Of a stretch of 64,000 nt of DNA, positions 1 through 12,300 are shown in pieces. The stretch lies in contig NC_092673.1 in NCBI RefSeq assembly GCF_964355755.1, positions 24,929,001-24,993,000 of the forward strand, read 5' to 3'. Origin of the DNA: Antedon mediterranea (taxonomy: Eukaryota > Echinodermata > Crinoidea > Comatulida > Antedonidae). The notes under the pieces were generated by a model. The model saw only the letters and a program-made list of their open reading frames with translations, ran no database searches and was not told where the DNA came from. Position numbers and translations under genes: made by a program. Every line of letters starts with the position of its first letter. Positions within the stretch are counted from its first letter, which is position 1.

Positions 1-1127
1 AGGCTAAACTGGGCTAGTAAACCCTATATGATTTGCCGACATTGATACTGCCTAGGTAGGCCTAGGCTAATCTTAAATACTCACCGTTGTCTTACTTCTT
101 GTGTGAATAATAATAGGTAGGCCTACTTCGTTTGTTCGTGATCAAGTTTGCCCTGCGTGTACTTTTCAAAACGACCGCTAGGTAACGAATCGCAACTATA
201 CATAGCCAGCCAATCCCGGATCAGGGATCGCTGTTTTCATTCAATTAGGCCCGGTGATGTGGATGACATAACCACTAGCCAATCACCAGGCACTACAGTT
301 TAAATATAATCACATCGATAATTAAGGAGATTTATGAAGAAACCACTGCTTAGCCATATATTAAAAAACACGATTGGTGTATGTCTGAACACCGGCCACG
401 CTAACAACATACATGGTCAAATGCATAATTTAATATTCTATAGATTAACGCAATTTTTAATGACAGAAGATGGCAGGCAAATAATGATAATTCAAATATA
501 AAAATTGCATATTTTATTAATATTACCAACTACTTAAAATTACCAGTCGTAAGAAAGTGAACTTTTCGTAGTCCGATTGTGATGAAACTAAAACAGAATT
601 ATTCAGCAATATATGTTTGTTATCAATTAATCATCGACGCAGACATGTCAATAGAACATTCAGACTGCGCATACGATTTCTACATGGTTACGTTTTGGTC
701 TCAAAAAATGTAACAGTTGATTCGCAGCGTTTTACAGAGGGCCGCGGTTAGAGACACGGAGTTCAATGAACGTGTTTGTTTGATTGGCAGCAGTGCTTTA
801 GTATAGGCAAGCGCGTTGTAAAATCGTTTGATGTCACCGTCGATGCATATCCTTCTATTCTTTAATCCATGGTATAAGTAGTGTAATCATGATATACATC
901 ATTTTAATTTACAATAGATTAAATAATAAGCTTAATTATTATCATTGTATTTATTTCAACTGAATATAATTCATCATAAATGTAAAAATTTAGTAAAACT
1001 ACTAACTACCAGGCCTAGGCTAGGCCCTTAAAATTAAAGCCTATACAAAAATACTCAAACTACTGTATGATAAATATAATATAAAATTAAAGGTTGGTAA
1101 AATTAACATTTCTTTTCATTTTTGTAG
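1..1127. other. Non-coding stretch, no gene recognised
   Basis: AT-rich DNA with CTAG/AGGCCT-rich patches at 1-130 and 1008-1025, and a slightly more CpG-rich part at about 130-840. I looked here for the missing N-terminal exon of NELFA (a WLHNKLG-like motif) and did not find it. A 55-codon frame at 334-501 resembles nothing I know and is probably chance. Confidence 0.5.
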
Positions 1128-2018
1128 GCAACACAGTTTCACGAAAAGGCTTTACGTTGTACTTGCTTTTGTTGTGGAACAAAATTTAAAGAAAAAGATA
1201 AAAAATACAATTTTTAAAATATGAAAAGCCGTCACAAATTTGCACTAAATCTAACAAATGTAAAATCACAACCTATATACATTTTTACAACCTGCCATTC
1301 ACGAATTTGCAATGGATACTGTATACTACCACGCTAACATTTAAATTAACAGGGCATGGAACAAATTGCTTGGCATGCTACACCAACAACTTACAACAAC
1401 TATGACTTGGGCAAAAACTACATTCACAAGTGAAAGAACACACTGGCGTTTAAGGGAACAGTTTTTTTTATTTGGTACAGCTGCTCCATAATCTGCTTTT
1501 CTTCCTTATATCTTCACTCTTTTTGAAAGTTTATACTAACAAATTTATTTAAATGAACATACCTCATAATCAAATAACTGTTTTCTCATCCTAATTTATA
1601 TACATAGTTTAAAAACTGCCAATTTTCAATTAAGATTACATCATACATTGTACATTTCTATTCAACAAAATTGTCAGAACTTTCTATTATTTAAATGTCT
1701 AAGATAGTCAGGTCTCGGGTCCATTCTACAGTCACCACAGATTGACTTTTTCATCACAAAATTTCTGAAATTATAAAATGTATTAATGTGTAAATTAAGT
1801 ATTTTTTTAATTACATAAAAAATATGATATTTTTAGCAGAATACAGGCATATTGCACCAGGTGTAATACAGCCTAAGCTACATATGCTTGAGCACCATGC
1901 TATTGCATTCATGAGAGAATGGAAGGTGGTCTCTGAACAAGGCGGGGAGCTAATACATGCCAAACTCAACCGTCACAAAACAGCAGTGTGGATTAGAGTC
2001 AAACTTAGACTCATCTGA
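1128..2018 (+). mobile_element. Decayed transposon ORF fragments
   Basis: Two open pieces survive. 1128-1217 encodes a Cys-rich peptide (CTCFCCG then a Lys-rich run), directly after a splice-acceptor-like AG. 1824-2018 encodes a peptide with PKLHMLEHHAIAFMREW followed by a SEQGGELIHAKLNR-like stretch. From memory, the second piece resembles the C-terminal part of uncharacterised transposon proteins that are multicopy in cnidarians, molluscs and echinoderms (motif H-L-x-H ... EQGGESIH). The intervening 600 bp has stops in all frames, so this is a broken, internally deleted copy. The family assignment is uncertain. Confidence 0.4.
1706..1748 (+). repeat. Short dispersed repeat, copy 1 (second copy near 10117)
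   Basis: A ~40 bp segment containing TCTCGGGTCCATTCTACAGT recurs at about 10117-10160 as TCTCGGGACCATTCTATAGT, followed in both by CACCA. It lies inside the decayed transposon region and may be a terminal part of the same element family. Confidence 0.5.
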
Positions 2019-2280
2019 CTTTCACATCTCCAATGATACAAAATGAAATAATAAAACCTAACAAATGCAAGAAAGCCAACAAAGAATGATTCATTAACAT
2101 TAATGATCATAAAATATTGTACATTTTTAAATGTTAAAGGAATATTGCATTGTATTGATTTCCTATTAACAATGCCTAATGATAATGAACATGTAAAAGT
2201 AATACTATAGTATGTCTATATTTCAATTACTAACTAATTACTATTGATTGATAGTACTACTGCTGTACTGTACATGTGTT

Positions 2281-4856
2281 AGTGATTGATTGTTAAAGTT
2301 ACAAATTCATAGCATGGTAAACACAATTTAAAATTTACTAGTTCTTGAACAGTAAAATAAACTTACCTATATAGATGGTAGGTATAGGTATTGGTCCAAA
2401 TCTGTTTAAAATGTTTTAGCCATTTTGGGTTGCCGCTATACTATATTATTATGTACCTAAAAAATATTAATAGTAATAGTATAACATTATAATAAGAATT
2501 AATTAAAATTAACTTATTATATTTACTATGGTTGCATACACACTAATTTGAATATGCAGTGATGAGCAAAAACAAATGTTAAAATTCATTATTTTATAAT
2601 AATTGTAATTATTACATACAGGGTAGGCATATATGCCTTATGTCATTGCATAGGGTATATATAACCAGGTATCCTCATAATAAACATTATTTGTAATAAA
2701 TACTGTAAATATATTAAAAATAAAAATTAATAATAGCCTCTAGGCCTAATTAGGTAGCCTACTAATACCTAGCCTATTGCTCTAGGCTAGGCTAAATAAG
2801 CTGGAAAGCTGCTTCTCTTAGGCTGCTAGTGCAAGAGAGCACAGGTCTAGCTAGTATATTAAAATAAAAATAGGGCCTAGCCTAGCATAGCCCAGCCAGT
2901 GGTAGTGATTGGTTGTTAATATTGAAAATTAATAGCATGGTAAACACAATTTAAAATTTACTAGTTCTTGAACAGTAAAATAAACTTACCTATAATATAG
3001 ATGGTAGGTATAGGTATTGGTCCAAATCTGTTTAAAATGATTTTTCCACTTCGGGTTGCCGCTATGTACCTAAAAAATAGTAAAACATTACTATAAGAAT
3101 TAATTAAAATTAGCTTATTAAATTTAATATGGTTGCATACATACTAATTTGAATATGCAGTGATGAGCAAAAACGAATGTTAAAATTCATTATTTATAAT
3201 AATTGTAATTATTACATACAGGGTAGGCATATATGCCTTATGTCATTGCATAGGGTATATATAACCAGGTATTCTCATAATAAACATTATTTAAATAAAA
3301 TACTGTAAATATATTAAAACTAAAATTAATAATAATTAAATAATAATATATAGGCGTAGAGCCTAGACCTAATTAGGTAGTCTACTTATACCTAGCCTAT
3401 TGCTCTAGGCTAGGCTAAATAAGCTGGAAAGCTGCTTCTATGTAGGCTGCTAGTGTTAGAGAGCACAGGTCTAGCTAGTATATTAAAATAAAAATAGGGC
3501 CTATAATATAGGCCTAGCCTACCCAGCCACTGGTAGTGATTGATTGTTAATATTGAAAATTAATAGCATGGTAAACACAATTTAAAATTTACTAGTTCTT
3601 GAGCAGTAAAATAAACTTACCTACTGTATATAGATGGTAGGCTGCTAGGTATTGGTCCAAATCTGTTTAAAATGTTTTTGCCACTTCGGGTTGCCGCTAT
3701 GTACCTACAAAATAGTAAAACATTATTATAAGAATTACTTAAAATTAGCTTATTAAATTTAATATGGTTGCATACATACTAATTTGAATATGCAGTGATG
3801 AGCAAAAACGAATGTTAAAATTCATTATTTATAATAATTGTAATTATTACATACAGGGAAGGCATATATGCCTTATGTCATTGCATAGGGTATATATAAC
3901 CAGGTATTCTCATAACAAACATTATTTAAATAAATACTGTAAATATATTAAATTAAAATTAATAATAATTAAATAATAATATATAGGCGTAGAGCCTAGA
4001 CCTAATTAGGTAGTCTACTTATACCTAGCCTAATTGCTCTAGGCTAGGCTAAATAAGCTGGAAAGCTGCTTCTCTGTAGGCTGCTGCTAGTGATAGAGAG
4101 CACAGGTCTAGCTAGTATATTAACATAAAAATAGGGCCTATAATATAGGCCTAGCCTACCCAGCCAGAGGTAGTGATTGATTGTTAATATTGAAAATTAA
4201 TAGCATGGTAAACACAATTTAATATTTGCTACTTCTTGAACAGCAAAATAATCTTACCTATATAGATGGTAGGTATGGTCCAAATCTGCTTAGCCACTTC
4301 AGGTTACTGCTCTATATATGTAGGCTACCTACAATAGTATAACATTAATAATTATTATAACAATTTTATAAAATTAACTTAACTTATTAAATTTAATATG
4401 ATTGCATACTAATTTGAATATGCAGTGATGAGCAAAACCGAATGTTAATATGATGCTTGTCATTATTTATATTGTAATTATACTATTCCCTAGGGCCTAT
4501 GTCATTGCATACATCATACATGGTATATATAATCCTCATAATATTAAATTTACAGTTTTTGTAATGAATACTGTAAATTTATTAAAACTAAAATTAATTA
4601 TACTGATTAAATAATATTAAAAATATATAGGCCTAGGCCTAGGCGTAGATCCTGGGCCTAATTTTAATTAGGTAGCCTACTAATACCTATTAGGCTAGTA
4701 GTAGGCTAGCCTACTCAAGGCCAGGCTAACTAAGCCGGAAATCTGCTTCTCTGTAGTAGGCTGCTAGAGAGCACAGGTCTAGCTAGGGCCTAGGCCTAGT
4801 ATTAAAATAAAAATAGGGCCTATAATATTGGTATATGCCTACCCTACCCAGCCAGG
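2281..4856 (+). repeat. Four tandem copies of a ~630 bp unit
   Basis: Unit starts, all marked by AGTGATTGATTGTTAA-like sequence, lie at 2281, 2904, 3535 and 4172. This gives units of 623, 631, 637 and about 685 bp. Each unit carries AGCATGGTAAACACAATTTA, then GGTATTGGTCCAAATCTG, then a TACAGGGTAGGCATATATGC block, and ends in a CTAG/TAGGCC-rich tract with ACCCAGCCA. Units 2 and 3 are closest; unit 4 is the most diverged. No unit carries a credible ORF. Confidence 0.85.
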
Positions 4857-6366
4857 CCTAAATAATTAATATAATGTAACATTTCCAAACTCATTTGGGT
4901 CAGCTGTCACATGAAAGGCAGTGTAGCAACTAGAGTAGACACAAGCCTAAGCCTAAAAATGACACAATTTGAAACGGCCATAGCTCAAAAATTCAACCAT
5001 CACCTCTCGACCATTACTATGTTATAACATTCACAGATAACTAAATTATCATGCAGTACCAAAGAATTAGAGTGAAAATTACATTTTTTAAAGATACGGA
5101 CAAACAAACATGTACCAAATTTGGAAATGTCACTCACGTGCGTAAATTGGTATATGCTTGTATTTTATGGTCCACCCTTCCATTAATTTTCAGCGTTATA
5201 TTCCTTGTAAAAAACAAAACGACAACGTGCTTGTTTCATCCAGGGACTCTTTAATGAATATTCATATTTTTAGCGACCCTTTATTTTTTTATCTCATTCT
5301 CATTGGCTGTTTAAAACATGTCTTTAAATGACGTTTGACTCCACTTTGCACACGTGGATTTGTAAGTAATTGTTTATGTATTGTTACTCCAGCGATACGA
5401 CTTGTAACGTTGAGGGCGCATGACTTAATTCGTATGTTTGAAACAGCTGTGCGCCAAAAGAGCAACAATAATAGTACAAGTATAAAAACAGAAAGAAAAC
5501 GAAACAAAAAAACTTATCATGATTTTTTAATTAAAATTTATTTGCCAGTATTTATTTCTTCGTACTTGCATGATTATACTATTATCATTACAATTTTAAT
5601 TTTACATTGTTCCATCCACACTGTAGATGGACTCCACAGAGATTTTTGCTCTTTTGACGTTCCATAGAAACAAAAACATTGAACATGGCCCATGGGGTGG
5701 GTAGGCCTACTGTACTGTAGGCTAGTCATTTTGTGTGCGAGAAAAACGTCTGTAAAATCATCAATTTAAAAATGTATTTGTTACTTTTTATGTGATTCTT
5801 TTTCATGAAAGTGCCAATTCTAAGGTGTGGTATTCAGAATAAATGTTAGGAGTTAAAATACAAGGCAGGTGCGAAAGATAAATATTTGTAATCTTAGGTG
5901 TTGGGTCTTAGCTTTCGTGATCTTAGGTCTTAGGGGGTCTGAGCTTTCGTGGTCTGAGGTTTCGTAACACCCCCTAAGTAAGTTCAAAATTTCAAATTGT
6001 TAAAAAAAGATCTTGCACAATTTTACAGTTTGCTGCACAATTTCATATACCAGTATATAAAGTAGGAAATTAAAGTTGTTGCGCAATTTGATCATGAAAG
6101 AAGCTCAAAAAGAACATTCATTAATTTAATAATGATAAATAAATATAAAATTTTAAAAATAAATTTAAAAGCATACTGATCAATGTACTAAAAAAAGATT
6201 GTCCTCTACTCTCTAGCTAGGCCCTACACAGTACCTATGGTGGGCCAATACAAGATGTAATTTTTAACCATATATATGTACATTCTGTACATTAATTATG
6301 CAATAGTAATACCAAAATGGCATATCGTATTTATAATTGTGTGACATGATTTTGTTTTTCATACAG
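4857..6366. other. Non-coding, probably NELFA upstream intron
   Basis: Short open frames on both strands around 5051-5667 have no recognisable protein features and overlap one another. Around 5890-5980 there is a local GT-rich repeat built on TTAGGTCTTAG/GCTTTCGTG. The stretch ends in a splice acceptor (tttttcatacag at 6355-6366) leading into the first recognised NELFA exon, so at least its right part is intron. Confidence 0.5.
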
Positions 6367-9300
6367 CACAAGGAAGATTTAGAGGATATTCTGCGACTTG
6401 CTTTACACGATAGTGACCAATGGGTATGCATGATAGCTGATCTCTTAAGGACATTCCCTCAGAATGGACAAATTAATTTAAAAGTGGAAGAAGAGCACCC
6501 AGCGTTGGCTGAAGCACTACAAGAGCTAAGGGTCAAGTGTAAGTTAGTGTTGCTAATGGTATTGCTATTGTAATGAGAGTTGCATTAAGTATGGCTATTT
6601 TAGTGAGTGTTGCATTAAGTATGGCTATTGTAATGAGTGTTGCATTAAGTATGGCTATTGTAGTGAATGTTACATTAAGTATGGCTACTGTAGTGAGTGT
6701 TGCATTAAGTATGGCTATTTTAGTGAGTGTTGCATTAAGTATGGCTATTGTAATGAGTGTTGCATTAATTATGGCTATTGTAATGAGTGTTGCATTAAGT
6801 ATGGCTATTGTTTGTAGTGAATGTTACATTAAGTATGGCTACTTTAGTGAGTGTTGGATTAAGTATGGCTACTTTAGTGAGTGTTGGATTAAGTATGGCT
6901 ATTGTAATGAGTGTTGCATTAAGTATGGCTATTGTAATGAGTGTTGCATTAAGTATGGCTATTGTAATGAGTGTTGCATTAAGTATGGCTATTGTAGTGA
7001 ATGTTACATTAGGAAGGTTATTGTACAGTAGTAAGTGTTGCATTAAGTATGGCTAATGTAGTGAGTGTTACATTAAGTATGGCCAATGTAGTAAGTGTTG
7101 CATTAAGTATGGCTATTGTACTGTAGTGAGTGTTGCATTAAGTATGGCCAATGTAGTAAGTGTTGCATTAAGTATGGCTATTGTACTGTAGTGAGTGTTG
7201 CATTAAGTATGGCCAATGTAGTAAGTGTTGCATTAAGTATGGCTATTGTACTGTAGTGAGTGTTACATTAAGTATGGCCAATGTAGTGAGTGTTGCATTA
7301 AGTATGGCTATTGTAATGAGTGTTGCATTAAGTATGGCTATTGTACTGTAGTGAGTGTTGCATTAAGTATGGCTAATGTAGTGAGTGTTACATTAAGTAT
7401 GGCCAATGTAGTGAGTGTTGCATTAAGTATGGCTACTGTAGTGAGTGTTGCATTAAGTATGGCTTTTGTAGTGAGTGTTGCATTAAGTATGGCTATTGTA
7501 GTGAGTGTTGCATTCAATATTTAAGTATGGCTATTGTAGTGAGTGTTGCATTAAGTATGGCTACTGTAGTGAGTGTTGCATTTAATATTTAAGTACAGTA
7601 TGTCTATTGTAGTGATGTGTTTTTTATCCTATAACACCCTCAGCACAGCTACAGTATAATAATAGTTAATACATTAATTTTAATTTTTTTTTTTTTCAGT
7701 ATCTGTAACAGATAGCAATGCATTACTGCCACTTGAATGTCTATATCTTAACCCTAATGCTCTCACCCAGTTAGTGGGAATGCAACGTCCACTAGTAAAG
7801 CACTTTGCTCTAAAAAGAAAACCAAAGTCAGCGGCCCTACGAGCAGAGCTACTTATCAAATGTGAGTAGGCTATCTCTAATTTGTTGGCCATATCACACA
7901 CAAACAATACAACTGTGGTCTCACACATCCAACTAACTTTTAGCTGTAATGCAACTGTGGTCTTAATTCATTCATTCATTCAGGCTTATCGCCTGACTTT
8001 ATTTACTTTAGGCCTCTGGCCCCTAGTAATTAACAAAATAATAATTACATTGAAAAATAAAGCAATTTATGGTCACAAGATAAATGAATTAATTAATTTT
8101 GTTTTCTTAGCAAAACATATCTTAACTTATAAGCATGATAAATATATTTAGATAGATTATCAATAATTATTGGATCCTGTGATGACATTAAACATTAATT
8201 TGACATCACCTTTGATGGTCAGCTCACACTGAAACAGTGTGAAAATTATGTCGTGAAAATGAATGTAATTTCATATGCTACTCGACATAACCTATTTATT
8301 GTAGGACAACATTTTTGGATTTTTCATACATTTTTATCTATCATGAATTGTAATGTAATATTTAATAATTGTTTTTTATTTATCTGCTTTTGTATATCTC
8401 TGAGCAAACATAATTTCTATGTATATTTAATATGCATATCATAATAAATGGAAATAATTTTCCACTGATGAATGAATGAAACCATGTTTAATATTGTTTA
8501 TTTTAGCTGCTGAGGCTGCTAAGCAACAAAGTAAGGTTGGAGCAACAGCTCCATTTAAAGGTCGTGGTATGACACCTCGCAAGAATGATGACTTAAGTAA
8601 GTATAAATTTATAATGAAACAATGATTAGCTAAAACATAAACTAGAAATGGTAATACCATATGGCCAAGGATTTCCGGTTTTCAAATAGTTGATTGTTTA
8701 TGTATGTTTATTCCAACCTTTACGTTTTCGTTTCATTTAAAATTAATGTGTTTGATTGAGTGAATTGGTGAACAGTTATGATGTCACTTAACCATTTGTC
8801 AGTTTGGTATGGATTGTAAACAAAGTGGATCTCCCTATGTTTTTGTATGTGCTAGAGAGATAAAAAACATGGAAAAACATCTATAGCAAGAAAATGGTTA
8901 AACTTCTTGTTACAATCAAAATAATTTTTTATTCAACTTAAATGAAGGGCCGCAGGGCCCATGGGTAATGTAAGTCTGGTGCTGGTATAGAAAACCATTT
9001 AAACAGTCAGTTGTCATAGTCATTTAAATTAAGAATAGAGTAAAGCCCTGTACAATGGACACCTCTATTAAGGGGACACTTTCCTGTGAAAGAACAAGCT
9101 GCAATATATGTTTTAACACTATATATAGTCAACCCTATTCAGAGGAAACGCCTATTAAAGGGACACTCTATTGGGGACTGAGTGTATCCCCTTGATATAG
9201 GTTCTACTGTATTTTTAAATAGAGTTTCAAACTGATTAATAACATTTTTACTTTTTTTTAAGCGCCATTAAAGGGTATTCCTAAAACACCTGGATTCCGG

Positions 9301-12300
9301 ACGGCAAACACACCCAGAAGGAATACAGTGCCATTGAACCGCAATATATCAAGAATGTCAAGTGTTGGAAAAGAAAGGGGTACTAAGCTATTAGATATAA
9401 CGGAACAACCCATTGGAGGTGGACCAGCTGCTAAGCGTAGAAAAAAGCAAGCAGGTATGAGATGCATAGATAGACATGTTAAAATTATTAATTTTGTCAC
9501 TAGGGAGGTTTCACAATGCTACAAATACGATAACGAAAATGGACGCGTCACACACACGTATTCGTATGGCAAAAAAGTATTGAGGGCGCGGTTCGAAATA
9601 TGAATGCGGTAAATTTGAACGAAGCGTAGGTACGTATTGCTTGGCTTCCCAGGCCTAGGGTAACATCAAAGCGAGTGAGGACTTTAAAAACTGCTATTTA
9701 TCAAAATTGACCTGGCAATTAATATTAGTAAATTTCAATAAATCTATAATTATTGTTATTATAAATCCATAATATTATAATCATGAATCATTCCTGATTC
9801 AAATGCAAAATAGATCAAAAGCTATACTCCTTTTGTAGTTACAAATAATATATGAAATGGGGATCAGCTCAAAAGTTTAATGTGTGACGTATTGTCAAGT
9901 ATGTTACTTGTTTGTATGACATTTTTTGCAAATAGCTATATAAAAATCTGTTTATTGTTGATGTCACAAATTTATTAAAGATTATCTTATTTATTGCAAA
10001 ACTGAAATTCAAAATTATTGTTGGGACAGAGAAGTTTCCATAAAAAAAATACTGTAAATTGCATGTGAACAAATAAATGTTTGAAATAATATACTCAAAC
10101 ATCTTCTATCAACTAAAGTATAGTCGTTATCTCGGGACCATTCTATAGTCACCACCAGGTACGCTTGCTTCATCTACGCTTCTATGAATGGATGACTAGT
10201 TTGGAGCAGGAATGCTAGTAGACCAAAACCCAGTACCGTTTTGATTACGATCATGCAATGAATTACCTTACGACCAAGTAAATAATAAAAATGTTTAAAA
10301 TATTTGTAGAACAAGAAGCAATTGAGAAGGCCAAGAAGGAAAAGGAGACCGCAGCTGCTACAACAGTAGCGCAACCCACACCAGATTATGCTGCATCCTT
10401 ACTACCACCTCCAGCCAGTCAGAGTCGACAGGTGATACACCGATTATGTTTTTATATTATGTATAATAAAAAGAAAATATTAAAAATAGTATTGTAATAT
10501 AGGCACAACATTTTGTTAGTGGAGTTGTTTTTTCTATGTTATTTAACATGGTTTGAACCCAGGACATTGGGTTGAAAAAAAGCATCTTAACCACCCAGAT
10601 ACAACAACGGTTTTGCTTATGGCTTATTGGTTAAAAATGGTTCCTTTGACAAATATAAAATGTAATAATTATGTGCATTCTATTTTTAATAGGATATTTT
10701 TTCAATAAGCTTTTTGTTTTCTTTGGTTTCAATTAGCTATGCATGCTAGGTAAACTGATTCTTAACACCTTTTGAAATAAGCACCCTTAATATTAAAAGA
10801 CAGATGTTCAACCATTACTATTGTACTATTCCTATGATTAGATATTAAGGACGTTTTTACTGTTATTTTCAATTCTGTGATAAACATATATAGTTATTTT
10901 TGTGTTTCTTTTTGTCTGTTTTGTTATGGCCTCCCTGATGCAATGATTTGCTTTCTAGGTGACGCCACCATTTTTTTGTTTCTTGATTGATGTAAATTAC
11001 TATATTGTTTTATTTTGTTTTTACTCAGCCAACATTGGTAGATTCAACTTCAGCAGAGACTGAACCAACACCTTCAACACCAACATACATGCCAAATATC
11101 AATGTAGCAAGGCCGGCTGGTGTCAATACGCCTCTATTTTCAGCAACGCTTGGAACAGGTAATTAACAATTTATCAATATTTAACAGTTAATTATGAATG
11201 TGTATAATACATAAATGTAGGGAATAATCCATTTCTTGCATTTGTGCACAGGTGTGTTTAAAAAACCCAAGGGTTTCACCAAACAGCACTCATTCGTCTG
11301 TCTACAACAACAGGGGTTTGAGATGGGCCAGAAAACCGGGGTAACTCACTACTCTATGGTGAAGGAGAGCCTTTATGAAATTTTTGGTAAAATGAGTTAC
11401 AACATAGTACACTCTTACTGTCTTTTCAGGTCCTTCTCAATCATTTTCAATATCAGCTAGAGAAAACTTATCCCAACAACTCCAACAACAGCTACAACAG
11501 CAGCCGCCACAATATAACGTTTCTGCTTACACGCAACAGCAGCAACAGCAACAAGAAGAAGAAATTAAACAACCTGCACAACCAACACCCCCGCCACCAT
11601 ACCACCAGCCTGCTCCAGCTCTTGTACCTACCCCTGCTGCAGCACCAGCCAGTACCCCTGCTGCTACACCAAGTGCCGCTCCTAAGAAGGGACTATCACT
11701 CACTGTAAGTCTAGCCAACTCTCAGCATGGGACTGCACATAATCATCGTTTCGGCCGAATTTTGAATATGAAGATATTTCTGGAAAAGCTTGGTGATTTT
11801 GTTGATGAAATTGCCACAATATACATTATGGTCCCATCTTTTACCATAATATACATATGGGTTTTCTAAAGGGTTTTTTACACCTGTTTCGGCACAGTTC
11901 TGGTTTGGCGCCGGATAATCTATTCAAACATCAATGTTTCTTTTTCACAACGCTCCACATCGCTATGCACCAATCGATATGTGAAAACGAAACATTGACG
12001 TTCGTTTTGAGTTGCCTGAGCCGGACTGGAACCGGTGTGGAAAAAACGCTTTACTTATGTTCTTCATTTCTTCAAGCTTTTTTGGTAACGTGCATGATCC
12101 CTTACTAGGTCCCAGGATAGCTATGTGATTGCACCTTAATAGATGTGTCCAATCGTAGTATCTGGATAAGCCTAGCCTATGATGATATGAGTATTAGCTA
12201 TCTACATCAAATATAAATATTGTTTATTCATCAAATCATCAAAATGTGAAAATGTATCATGTTTTATTTTAGAGAGAGCAAATGCTGGCTGCTCAAGAGA

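Noticed and set aside
334-501. 55-codon open frame beginning MKKPLLSHIL
   Set aside because: No recognisable motif, no splice or neighbour support, and of a length expected by chance.
5051-5667. Three overlapping short ORFs
   Set aside because: Mutually overlapping on both strands, low complexity, no homology recognised.
6573-7524. Long repetitive open frames (VALSMAIVMS-type and Cys/Tyr/Lys-rich) on both strands
   Set aside because: They arise because the intronic minisatellite unit is 30 bp, a multiple of three. They lie between two well-supported NELFA exons.
11236-11460. Open frame of 74 codons between NELFA exons
   Set aside because: It runs through intron into exon 7 in the wrong frame; NELF-A homology uses another frame from 11430.
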